Assembly: GCA_003427395.1 (NCBI GenBank)
Contig: BFEA01000045.1
Span: 1,962,339-1,984,484 of the forward strand
Direction of reading: 5' to 3'
DNA from: Chara braunii
Taxonomy: Eukaryota; Streptophyta; Charophyceae; Charales; Characeae
DNA: 22,146 nt
Numbering within the stretch: the stretch's first letter is position 1; every line of letters begins with the position of its first letter. Below, piece after piece: positions 10,234 to 18,047 of this stretch. The notes under the pieces were generated by a model that was given only the letters and a program-made list of their open reading frames with translations, ran no database searches and was not told the origin of the DNA. Both the position numbers and the translations under genes were made by a program.

Positions 10234-10633
10234 CGGGATAGTGAGGCGGGATAGTGGGAGTGGCACACGGCGAGAGAGAGAGAGAGAGATCAGAGTGGCA
10301 AGCAGGAGGATTTCTTGGTGACGTGGCATAGGAGGAGCTGGAGATGGGAAACCTCACCAGGGAGGACGATGCATGAAGCTGCAAAACATGGAGGCAAACT
10401 GCCCCGCCGACGGGCCTGGGTATTGCGCAAAGTTGCCCACCCGGTATGGAGGGCGAACCGGGTCAAACAGGCTGCAGGCCCAGGCCCCAATGACACGGTC
10501 CAGATTGCAAATTTGCACATGGGCCTGACAGGGGCGAAACGCAAAGAATTAGGCCCAAAGGGGCATTCCGCTCTACCCACATCTTTTAGGGGCATTTTGG
10601 CATATATCTCAACTTATAGGAGTATTTTACAAA
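9455..10633. repeat. Fold-back (inverted-repeat) element with ~65 bp arms
   Basis: Bases about 9461-9527 are nearly the reverse complement of about 10560-10624. They share CTATAAGTTGAGATAT, GCCAAAATG and AAAAGATGTGGGTAGAGCGG. The left arm continues as about nine degenerate units spaced some 20-38 bases apart around TTTGCAAAATRCCCC (9455-9700). The right arm shows the complementary GGGGCATTTTGGCATA form. No transposase frame lies inside. This is consistent with a non-autonomous fold-back or MITE-like element, but no target-site duplication was found. Confidence 0.55.
9714..10290. repeat. (GT)n(GA)n microsatellites alternating with a conserved ~70 bp core
   Basis: GT tracts followed by GA tracts occur at 9714-9758, 9943-10001 (ending in a G run to 10014) and 10157-10229, with a further GA tract at 10271-10290. 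Between them a core resembling CTTCCATCGATAGGATGAGC, ending in AGAATATGGAAATATAC, recurs at about 9761, 9863, 10019 (partial) and 10091. The array appears to have grown by duplication of a core plus its microsatellite. The long frames across this tract are repeat artefacts. Confidence 0.85.
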
Positions 10634-10684
10634 TTATCCCAAAAAGTAAAAAAGAAAAGAAAAAAAAAACAAAGATCATTGACT

Positions 10685-10797
10685 CATTGCAGATGGCCCC
10701 TCTTCCACACGTGGGCAAAAACTCACGAATAATCAGACTGAAACCTGTACAAACTACTGCAAAGGTCATTGCAGATGCCCTCTTCCACACCTGAGCA
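10685..10797. repeat. Short direct repeat, ~30 bp, spacing 82 bp
   Basis: CATTGCAGATG followed by CCCTCTTCCACAC occurs at 10685 and again at 10767 with a small indel. It sits immediately before the 84 bp tandem duplication and may share its origin. Confidence 0.7.
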
Positions 10798-10814
10798 CGT
10801 CCCCCTTTCGCTGA

Positions 10815-10982
10815 ACCAGCAGGAGGAAATCACAGAAGTTCCACAGAAACCCAGGGAGTCTGGGGCAAGGGAGGGTGCAGCAGGAGGAGGGGACCCCCAC
10901 CAGCAGGAGGAAATCACAGAAGTTCCAGAGAAACCCAGGAAGTGTGGGGCAGGGGAGGGTGTAGCAGGACGGAGGGACCGGA
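10815..10982. repeat. 84 bp tandem duplication (28 codons) running into gap
   Basis: Units begin at 10815 and 10899 with ACCAGCAGGAGGAAATCACA and are about 90% identical. The period is a multiple of three, so a plus-strand frame encodes a repeated QQEEITEVP...KPR segment. No start, splice or homology support for a gene was seen, so coding is undecided. The second copy ends at the N gap, where more copies may have been lost in assembly. Confidence 0.8.
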
Positions 10983-11074
10983 NNNNNNNNNNNNNNNNNN
11001 NNNNNNNNNNNNNNNNNNNNNNNNNNNNNNNNNNNNNNNNNNNNNNNNNNNNNNNNNNNNNNNNNNNNNNNNNN
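10983..11074. other. Assembly gap (92 N)
   Basis: A run of N from 10983 to 11074 directly adjoining a tandem repeat. Its true length is unknown. Confidence 0.99.
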
Positions 11075-11684
11075 GGGGGGGAGACAGGGGTAGGCGCACA
11101 AGGGTCCAAAAAGGAATGACAAGAAGGGGAGGGTTGAGAAGGATAGGGTGCTGAAGGCCGAAGGAGAATCGGAAACATTTGGGAATCAGTTCCAGGGATT
11201 TCAGCAAAGAAAATATGCATCCAACTGTATGGTTACTGACTACTGTCACAGTGATTTTCAATTACTAGGAAGAAAAATGGGTACTGATTACATTAAACCA
11301 CCACTACCTTTCACAGCTGTAGTCCCAGTTGTCCCAGTTAGGAAAATGACCTCACCCGAAAAGTTTGGGGGTCCGGGCGAGGGTTGGAAAAAAGAATATG
11401 TTTGGGGCTTGTGGGGCCATTCGGAAAAACAAAAAGAAAAGAAAAAAACAAAAAACAAAAAAACTGCAGAGTTGAAAGGAAGGACCTCCGGAAAAGCCAT
11501 TGAGGAGGTGTGCTCACAAAAGTGCTTCCAGGAATGCATCTGCCCAGAATCATTGCTAGTTTCGTTTTTCGTTTTTCGTTTTTTGTGTTTTTCGTGTTTT
11601 TTATTTTTTTCTTCTAATTAAGTTTTAGTGCCCTGCCAACGAGGCAGTGCGCTTTCCACGGAAAGCTGACACTTGCAACCCAGG
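11075..11684. other. Intergenic, no gene recognised
   Basis: A/T homopolymer-rich stretch with a repeated TTCGTTTT tract near 11560. It includes a GCTTTCC/GGAAAGC hairpin at 11650-11665. Nothing resembling a gene was recognised. Confidence 0.5.
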
Positions 11685-12200
11685 GGGCACTCTCACATGT
11701 ACTCAAGATTCTGTATCCAGCAGCTTTTATGTCCAAAGAGTTGTTGCTGTTTTTTCTTTTTTTTTCCCCTACTGCCGTATTTTGCTGAGGGCTGTAACGC
11801 CCATTGGGAGGGCAGATTCTCACATGTACTCAGTGTTCTGTATCCAGCTGCTTTCACGTCCAAAGAGTTGGCAGATTCTCACATGTACCCAATGTTCTGT
11901 ATCCGACTGCTTTCACATCCAAAGAGTTGGTGCTTTTTTTCCCTTTCTTTCTTTTTCTTTTCCCTACTGCCGTGTTTTGCTGAGGGCTTTTAAAACCCAT
12001 TGGGAGGGCAGATTCTCACATGTACCCAATATTCTGTATCCAGCTGCTTACAAGTCCAAAGAGTGGTTGTTGTTGTTGTTTTCCCTTTTTTTTTTTCATT
12101 TCCTACTGCCCTGTTTGGCTGAGGCATGTAACCCCCCTTGGGAGAGCATACTCTCACATGTGCCCAATGTTCTGCATCCACCTGCTTTCACGTCCCTGGC
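11685..12200 (+). repeat. Minisatellite-like array, ~127-138 bp unit
   Basis: TCTCACATGT recurs at 11691, 11818, 11877, 12014 and 12152, giving spacings of 127, 59, 137 and 138. Each copy is followed by a CARTRTTCTGTATCCAGCTGC-like stretch cut by substitutions, then CGTCCAAAGAGTTG, a T-rich spacer, CTACTGCCGT and TTTGCTGAGG. The 59-spaced copy has lost the T-rich half. The spacer lengths vary, as expected from slippage. Confidence 0.85.
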
Positions 12201-12586
12201 ATAGTCGCTTTTTTCCTTTTCTTTCGTTTCTTTTTTTCGTTTATTTGTTAAACTTCGTTTCATTTTCGACGAGTACCAGAAAAGAAAATACAATGGGACC
12301 CAGGCTCGGCAAACTTGGTGCGCCATGAAATTCAGGGTCGGCAAAAAAAAACAGGGTCGGAGGTACTAGTGGTTGTTTAACAGAAATTTACAAGTGCTAG
12401 GAAGTGACATGAAGGAATAGGACCCTCCCTCGCTCTGAAGAAGAGGCTAATAGCAGCTCCAAGGGTTACTAGGTGCTCCAGAATAGATTAGAACAATGAC
12501 TATAGCATCAAACTTTTTTGATCTGCATTGTTGTATTAAAGGGACACAGGACCCGGTTTCCAGCAGGTGCCGCTCCCCACCAGTAG
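12201..12586. other. Intergenic, no gene recognised
   Basis: T-rich start, then a short duplication of CAGGGTCGG at about 12331 and 12351. No coding signal was seen. Confidence 0.5.
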
Positions 12587-12862
12587 ATGGAGCAGCCCCA
12601 CAGCCAAAGCCTGAATTCTGGTGGTTCTCTTACCACTGCCGGGATAGAGGCTGATAGCCCAACATGGACTAACCCACAAAACTTTGCCAAGGATATGGTG
12701 GCAAAACTGGCAAGTGATTTATTTGTTTTTACTGTTGCTGGGATCTTCACTGAATTTTTGTCCTTGACTTCAGTGATCTGCTCTATTGTAAGGAAGGTAT
12801 TTAGTATTTACTATGTGTATCAAATCAATAAACACAATAAAAACGGTAAAAAAAGTGAATGA
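12587..12862 (+). other. Small unassigned open frame, 91 codons
   Basis: A plus-strand frame with one hydrophobic stretch, LASDLFVFTVAGIFTEFL. This faintly recalls the conserved hydrophobic segment of OPA3-family mitochondrial membrane proteins. A GTAAGG splice-donor-like site lies at 12788. The rest of the frame shows no recognised domain and there is no clear promoter. It may be an exon fragment, a decayed gene or chance. Confidence 0.2.
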
Positions 12863-13494
12863 AAAGTTGAAAACCCATGGTAGCACCTCTGTTAATCATG
12901 GAGTACCGATGCGATGAAAAATTGCACGAAATAAACCACAAATAACTTTACAATTCAGCAGTGGACCAAATGGCAAAAAAAAATGGTACTCAACATTCTC
13001 ATCATTTTCTTGAACTACTCTTGAGCTTGATCATAAGCTGCTCTCCACTGCTCACACACTATAAGCTCCATCCATCAACTGGTCTAAACTTGCTCACAAT
13101 GATCCCATTCTCAAGTTCCGTCAAGTTCCATCAACTGCAATTTACTCTTCTCGAACAGTCAAAAGTATATATGGCTGTGATGATGAAGTTGTGCATCAAC
13201 TACTCTCCATGCACTTCTCTCCACAGCTTAAAGCTGTGTGGCTGTGATGAAGTTCCATCAACTGCTGCTCTCCACATCCAGTTCTATCAACTAAGATTAA
13301 GATCCACACTGCTCAGAGCAATCGGCTTCCTTAAAAATGGAAGTTCTATCCGGTTTCAACTGCTACCAAGTGATTATGATACTCTTTACAAGTTTACACA
13401 AAAAAAATCAATCCAGAACATGACAAGATGTCAATTTCAAAGATCAAGTGTCGGCGGGTGTGCTGCTCATGCTTTAAACTCTCCCTAGGTTATT

Positions 13495-13496
<2 letters not shown>
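12863..13496. other. Intergenic, degenerate short repeats
   Basis: The only structure noticed is a degenerate duplication of GGCTGTGATGATGAAGTT...ATCAACT...CTCTCCA at about 13171-13210 and 13239-13274, with further AAGTTCCATCAACT copies nearby. The 175-codon frame over it is rich in S, L and C without recognisable domains and is probably not a gene. Confidence 0.45.

Positions 13497-13564
<68 letters not shown>
13497..13564. repeat. (CT)34 microsatellite
   Basis: Uninterrupted CT dinucleotide repeat of 68 bases. Confidence 0.98.
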
Positions 13565-13565
<1 letters not shown>

Positions 13566-14248
13566 GCTTAATTCCCGTTTAGAAGATGGTGGGCGAGCAG
13601 CTAGTCAATGCTTCTATGTACAAATGTGGAACCTCCTTGCCATCTATCTATCGTGTGGTGTTCGCAGGGAACGACACCGTCCAACACGGAGGCAACACTT
13701 CTTCTTCTTTTTTGAAAAAAAAAGGCTAATTCGTTTAAACGCTACCAAGTCAATCACCTGTCGAATCTGACAGGGAGGCCTTTGAGGCCTTTCTTATTAT
13801 CATTAATATTCATTATAGTATCGCGGGGAACCCCATAGCAGCCAGACCGAGTTCGCCTCCAACGAGAAGCAGTGAATCAGAGACTGCTGATGTTTGTAGG
13901 GGAGGAGACTGGAGGGGAGGCACAGCAACTGGCCCGTCGAAGAAGCGCAGTCCTGATGCTACCAGCTGACCCCTGGCCGGTATCGCCCACCTGCAGGTCG
14001 GGAACACTTCAAATTTATCCCATCAGGATTTTGAACAGGAAAACAGAAAAAAACGAAACGAAAAATCCTGGACATTCTCGCACATATTTGTGTTCTTGCA
14101 GAAAGCCCTCAAGGGCCTTAACCCATTCATATGTAGGTTGTTTGCTGACTTTTTTCTAGTTCTTTGCTGCAGAATGTCGATCGCTGACTTGAATTCTTTG
14201 TAGAATCTCAATCCCAGTCCAATCCGATTCAAAAATTGTTTGCTTGCA
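13565..14248. other. Non-coding; probable intron or intergenic sequence downstream of the coiled-coil exon
   Basis: If the donor at 14249-14254 is used, this stretch lies in the following intron on the minus strand. No recognised coding or RNA feature was seen here. Confidence 0.4.
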
Positions 14249-14254
14249 ACTCAC
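14249..14254 (-). promoter_or_regulatory. Candidate splice donor GTGAGT
   Basis: The minus strand reads GCGTG|GTGAGT, close to the AG|GTRAGT consensus. The apparent stop of the long frame is the TGA inside this donor. Splicing here would remove the stop and extend the protein into another exon beyond 14249. Confidence 0.5.
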
Positions 14255-17200
14255 CACGCCTCTGATTCAAACATTGTTCCCAACTTGACCTGCGTGCGCA
14301 CCGCTGCTCCCAGCTTGCCCCGGAGGCTGGCGACCTTCATGAGGCTAAGGTCACGACTCAGCGTGATGTCATCGATCGTCGCTCTCGCCGAGTCGAGTTC
14401 TTCTGTCAGATTGGAGACCTTGTCAGTCAGTTGAGAAATCATCGCCTTCAGCTCCCTAATTTGTTGATCCCTGATGTCATTTTCGTCCCGGCTGGAAGTG
14501 AGAAGATCCGCTTCCGCATGGCGAATGGGGTAGGAGTCTGCCCAGTCTGAGATTCCTGAAGGGGTAGGAGTGTTCTCAGCCAACAATGTTGGGCTATCAG
14601 GCACTTGAGAATTAGAGATCTGCAACTCCAAGACCTTGCTCTTGAGCTCATTCACTTGCCTCTCCAGCTTTATTCTAGTACCAATCTCCATACCAAGCTT
14701 GCTTCTGAGACCAACCACCATAGAGTCCACCCTTTCAAGCCGAACCGCACCGATGGCTGCTGATCGCGCTGGCGGCAGAGACCCTCCTGAGGCAGTTTCC
14801 AGTTCAGGAGAATAGGAATCAGGGGTGTCAGATCTGCACCACACTTTTCCTCCAGCATCACAACCATCCGGCTCTCCCAATTCAGCAGATTGCCTGCTCG
14901 CCTTCTGTTCATCGATCTCTTTGCCCTCTTCATTCCCGCCAGCTGCGCTGGCAACACTGTCCCCTTCCAATCGAGGAAGGACCGCGGAAACTGACCCTGA
15001 CACCTCACAATCACCACCATCCTCTCCTGCTTCGGAGGAGGAGACAGGTTTCTCTGAGGGCGATAAAAACACCTGGTGCACTGTGAAATGGGAACCCTTG
15101 ACCTTCCCCTCCTCGGACATTGAAGCGTTCACCTGATGGAGCGCCGACACTCCTTCGTCCCCCACATTGGTGGTGTTGGAGACTCCTCCAGCGGTTGCCA
15201 ATTCCCTCGTCACAGCCTTAAACACCCCTCTCGAGAGGAATGAGTTGTTCATTCCTCTAGTGCTCGTCTGCCACCTAGGAGCAGTACTGATGCCTTCCGA
15301 ACTGTCCTTTGCCACTGCGTCCTTTTCTTCGACTCCATCCTTTTCTTCGGCTATATCCGTGTCTTCGACTACGTCCCGTTGTGCCACAATGTCGCCTATT
15401 GGCGGCAGCATTGACACCCCTTGCAGTTTGTTCATCAGGCCTGGTCTGACCTGATCTGAAGAGCTGACGTCTGGTCGATATAGGAGATCACCAGACACTT
15501 TATCAGAAAGATCCTCGGGGATGCATTGCACACCTTGAAGAGCNTGCTGACACTGCCCCGGCAACGGTGGAAGCCCAGGTTGTCTCCGCTGCAACCTCCG
15601 GGCAGTGGATTGAAGGACATCTAACACTGCTTTCGCACTGGAACGAAGGGGCACGAACGGCCCGCGAGTTCGGAATGAGCTTATCTGCATCTTCTCCACC
15701 GGATCTCCACATGCCGCTGCAGAAGAGCGTCCATGCCTCTCCTTCCCATCTCCCACAGGGGCCGTCACCTCCTCCCGTGGAGTATTGGACCTTGCATTGT
15801 CTGTAGCTGAGTGTTTGCTCTCTGGGTGGCCAGGTTCTTCTTTCCCTATTTGTACAGGCTCCATCTCTCTCTGTGGCACAGGCGGCAAGAACTCAGGGGC
15901 TTCCCTCGACACAATTGTTACCTGGTCCGAGTTCCCACTTTCTAATCGTTCGACGGCCTCCCTCTCTCCGCGAAGAGTGACTGTCATTCCATGCAAAACA
16001 GCCTGAGGCAGTCCACGGGTTCTCACAAGCCCAGTCCCTCTCTCTTCCGACTCCTCGTCAGTTGCGACAAAACTTTCTACTTCTGGCTCCAAACGCTTCA
16101 TCGTAGCAACGACAGACTCCCTCTCGCCTTCAATAGTGGCTGTCATTTGCTTCAAAACAGCCTGAGGCAGTTCCCGGTTTTTGACAAACCTGGTCCCTTT
16201 CCCCTCTGACTCCTCATCAGGAGTGCCAAGACTTTCTCCTTCTGCCTCCATCATATCGATCATGCGACAGTCGCAGTAGCAAAGCTCCCTCCCTTCCTTA
16301 GAGGCCACCTCCTTCTCCAGCAGGCCCATAGTTGCCTCTGGCACGGTCATTTGCATTTCTGCCTCCTCCCCGGCCTCGGCAATAGTAGATCCTCCTCCTC
16401 GCTTCCCATCCCTCCTGGTATCATCCCCTACCACTCCCAATCTAGCCTCCTCCCCAGCCTCGCCAGTCCTTGGTCCTCCTGATTGATCGCATTCCGAGCC
16501 CAGATCACAATTGCCATCAGTGGTAAGTAGCCTCTTCAGAAGAACTGCTTCCTCTACCAGAGACACAGACGGCCCCTCAGAACCCATAGCCTTTTCAGAC
16601 CCATTCCTATCGCCGTTCCCGGCACGTTCTGCTCCCGGTTGCTCCACCATCCCCATCGGCTCTCCTGGGTTCCAGCTTCCTAGGGTACTTCCCTCCTCAT
16701 CGCTGACCGACTGCAGAAGCACAGATGCACCACAAGTTCCGCCCATCTCGGCTGTCCTCGCAGAGGACTCATCTCGGGTCATACAACGTGGTGCTCCAGA
16801 TTCTGTGAGCTCTTCCACACATCCCTGCCAAGTACCAGGAATGGCATGATCAATACTGTGTCGCTGCTCCCCCCCTTGGTGAGAATCTCGAAGGGGGGCC
16901 TGGGATGGCTCAGGGGTTTCGTGTGATAGGCCTGCCTCTATGTCTCCGCCTTGCTCCTCGGATTCGTGGCCAGCATCCCCAAAACATACTCCTCCTTCAT
17001 GTGTAGCCAGCTCCTGTCGCTCCAGCTGGAGTTGCTGCAGTTGCTCGCGGAGACCCTCGATCTCCACCTGTAATGCAATCCGGAGCTTTCTCTCCGTTTT
17101 GTAAGCGGACCTCGTGCTCATAAAGTCTGCATGGCAGGTTCTCAGGAATTCTCCCAATTCATCCACCCTTTTCATCAGTCTGTTCTTCTCCTCCATCTCC

Positions 17201-17646
17201 TTGTCCAACTTGTCTCTCAAGTGCTTAATCTCCATGCTGCGTTGTACCTCTGGTCCGAGGGATTTCTCCGCCGTTATAATTGTGCGGCCTCCAGAACGAT
17301 CTTTAACCTGCGGCACGTTGCGGCCCTTCTTGATTCCCAACTTCTCTAGCTTTGGCTTTCTGATGCCCTCCCCACCACCATTGAACCCTTCCTTTTCGCC
17401 CAGCGCTGTCATCAACCCTTCAAGCGAGCTTGCGAGATCTTTCGCAGTTTTCTCCAACTCCATCCTCGTGGTCACCTCCTTGACTAGCCTCACTTTCAGA
17501 GAGTTATTCTCCACCTCCTTTATTTTCAGCGCAGTCGCCTTCCGTTCGACTTCCTCCATAAGCTCCCTCTCAACATTCCTGGTCATGAAGCACAGGAAGT
17601 TTGAAAGACGGGAGCCTCCCCTCTCCCCTGGCCATAGACTCTGCAT
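14251..17646 (-). CDS. Large coiled-coil, acidic protein of unknown family (probably one long exon)
   Basis: An open frame of 1131 codons, far longer than chance at this GC content. It is not recognised as any family. Predicted coiled coils lie at about residues 21-85 and 135-217 near the N-terminus, and at 972-1010 and 1057-1131 at the C-terminus. The middle is a long disordered-looking E/G/S/D/T-rich region. That region has a two-copy repeat with a 53-residue period near residues 480-585 (each copy containing DEESE and LPQAVL). One N at 15544 leaves residue 701 undefined. The first ATG follows an in-frame TGA by three codons, and MTRNVERELMEE (residue 21) is an alternative start. ACAG directly precedes the ATG after a pyrimidine-rich stretch, and GTGAGT (14254-14249) overlaps the stop, so both ends may be splice sites rather than true ends. 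A structural or cytoskeletal scaffold role would be a guess. Confidence 0.65.
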   Translation of the reverse strand: MQSLWPGERGGSRLSNFLCFMTRNVERELMEEVERKATALKIKEVENNSLKVRLVKEVTTRMELEKTAKDLASSLEGLMTALGEKEGFNGGGEGIRKPKLEKLGIKKGRNVPQVKDRSGGRTIITAEKSLGPEVQRSMEIKHLRDKLDKEMEEKNRLMKRVDELGEFLRTCHADFMSTRSAYKTERKLRIALQVEIEGLREQLQQLQLERQELATHEGGVCFGDAGHESEEQGGDIEAGLSHETPEPSQAPLRDSHQGGEQRHSIDHAIPGTWQGCVEELTESGAPRCMTRDESSARTAEMGGTCGASVLLQSVSDEEGSTLGSWNPGEPMGMVEQPGAERAGNGDRNGSEKAMGSEGPSVSLVEEAVLLKRLLTTDGNCDLGSECDQSGGPRTGEAGEEARLGVVGDDTRRDGKRGGGSTIAEAGEEAEMQMTVPEATMGLLEKEVASKEGRELCYCDCRMIDMMEAEGESLGTPDEESEGKGTRFVKNRELPQAVLKQMTATIEGERESVVATMKRLEPEVESFVATDEESEERGTGLVRTRGLPQAVLHGMTVTLRGEREAVERLESGNSDQVTIVSREAPEFLPPVPQREMEPVQIGKEEPGHPESKHSATDNARSNTPREEVTAPVGDGKERHGRSSAAACGDPVEKMQISSFRTRGPFVPLRSSAKAVLDVLQSTARRLQRRQPGLPPLPGQCQXALQGVQCIPEDLSDKVSGDLLYRPDVSSSDQVRPGLMNKLQGVSMLPPIGDIVAQRDVVEDTDIAEEKDGVEEKDAVAKDSSEGISTAPRWQTSTRGMNNSFLSRGVFKAVTRELATAGGVSNTTNVGDEGVSALHQVNASMSEEGKVKGSHFTVHQVFLSPSEKPVSSSEAGEDGGDCEVSGSVSAVLPRLEGDSVASAAGGNEEGKEIDEQKASRQSAELGEPDGCDAGGKVWCRSDTPDSYSPELETASGGSLPPARSAAIGAVRLERVDSMVVGLRSKLGMEIGTRIKLERQVNELKSKVLELQISNSQVPDSPTLLAENTPTPSGISDWADSYPIRHAEADLLTSSRDENDIRDQQIRELKAMISQLTDKVSNLTEELDSARATIDDITLSRDLSLMKVASLRGKLGAAVRTQVKLGTMFESEAW
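16001..16320 (-). repeat. 159 bp in-frame tandem duplication inside the coiled-coil gene
   Basis: GCCTGAGGCAG occurs at 16001 and 16160 on the plus strand with similar flanks, a period of 159 bases or 53 codons. The copies are diverged but frame-preserved, which suggests an old duplication held under coding constraint. Confidence 0.8.
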
Positions 17647-17690
17647 CTGTATCGGTCAAACGAGACCGGTTGGAGGAGAAGGGTGTAGAT
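17647..17690 (-). promoter_or_regulatory. Candidate splice acceptor with pyrimidine tract
   Basis: On the minus strand a stretch containing CACCCTTCTCCTCC leads to CCGATACAG immediately before the ATG at 17646. An exon could start here instead of a true translation start. Confidence 0.35.
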
Positions 17691-17833
17691 GAGCTCCTCC
17701 AAACTGCGAGTCAGTCCAGTTTCTCTCTGATTTCCCTTTGGACGCATTCACACATTGTACTTGGACCGATCTGCCAGAATCGCAGAGACAACCAATAGAA
17801 AGGTATAGTTAATTACATGGCTAGCTGTCAAAC
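17691..17833. other. Short non-coding interval
   Basis: No feature was recognised between the coiled-coil exon and the SINE-like insertion. It could be intron or upstream sequence of that gene. Confidence 0.4.
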
Positions 17834-18047
17834 TGTAATTAGCTTTCGTTACTTTTTTATTTTTTTTATTTTCTTTGTTTTAAAAGGGAGACAGCACAGC
17901 CTTGAGATATCATTGTGGAACTGACTGGCCCCAGTTAATTCAAGAGTTCTTTTGAGTCATCTAGGTCCATTTGGATTCGAACTCAGGTCTGTATTTCAAC
18001 AGCTCATGGGTAACTGAGCTAGGCCCGTTGGTATGTAACTAGCTTTC
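17834..18047 (-). mobile_element. tRNA-derived SINE-like insertion with target-site duplications
   Basis: On the minus strand, a pol III A box (TAGCTCAGTTACCC, from 18021) and a B box (AGTTCGAATCC, 17983-17973) lie 38 bases apart, as in tRNAs. A ~85 base unrelated body follows, then an A-rich tail (about 17885-17848). Flanking this unit are TGTAACTAGCTTTC (18034-18047) and TGTAATTAGCTTTC (17834-17847), a 14 bp duplication with one mismatch. D-arm pairing GCTC/GAGC is kept, but the acceptor arms do not pair, so it is not a functional tRNA. The anticodon-loop region reads TTGAAAT (GAA). The insert is about 186 bp. Confidence 0.8.

Noticed and set aside
9655-10384. Long frames rich in HTHTHT, SLSLSL, CVCVCV or RERERE
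   Set aside because: They are translations of GT/GA dinucleotide tracts, not proteins.
10723-11261. Frames with runs of X
   Set aside because: They span the N gap and tandem repeats. Continuity across the gap is not real evidence.
14825-17692. Plus-strand frames of 70-192 codons opposite the coiled-coil gene
   Set aside because: They are antisense shadows of the long minus-strand frame, rich in S/P as expected from its complement.
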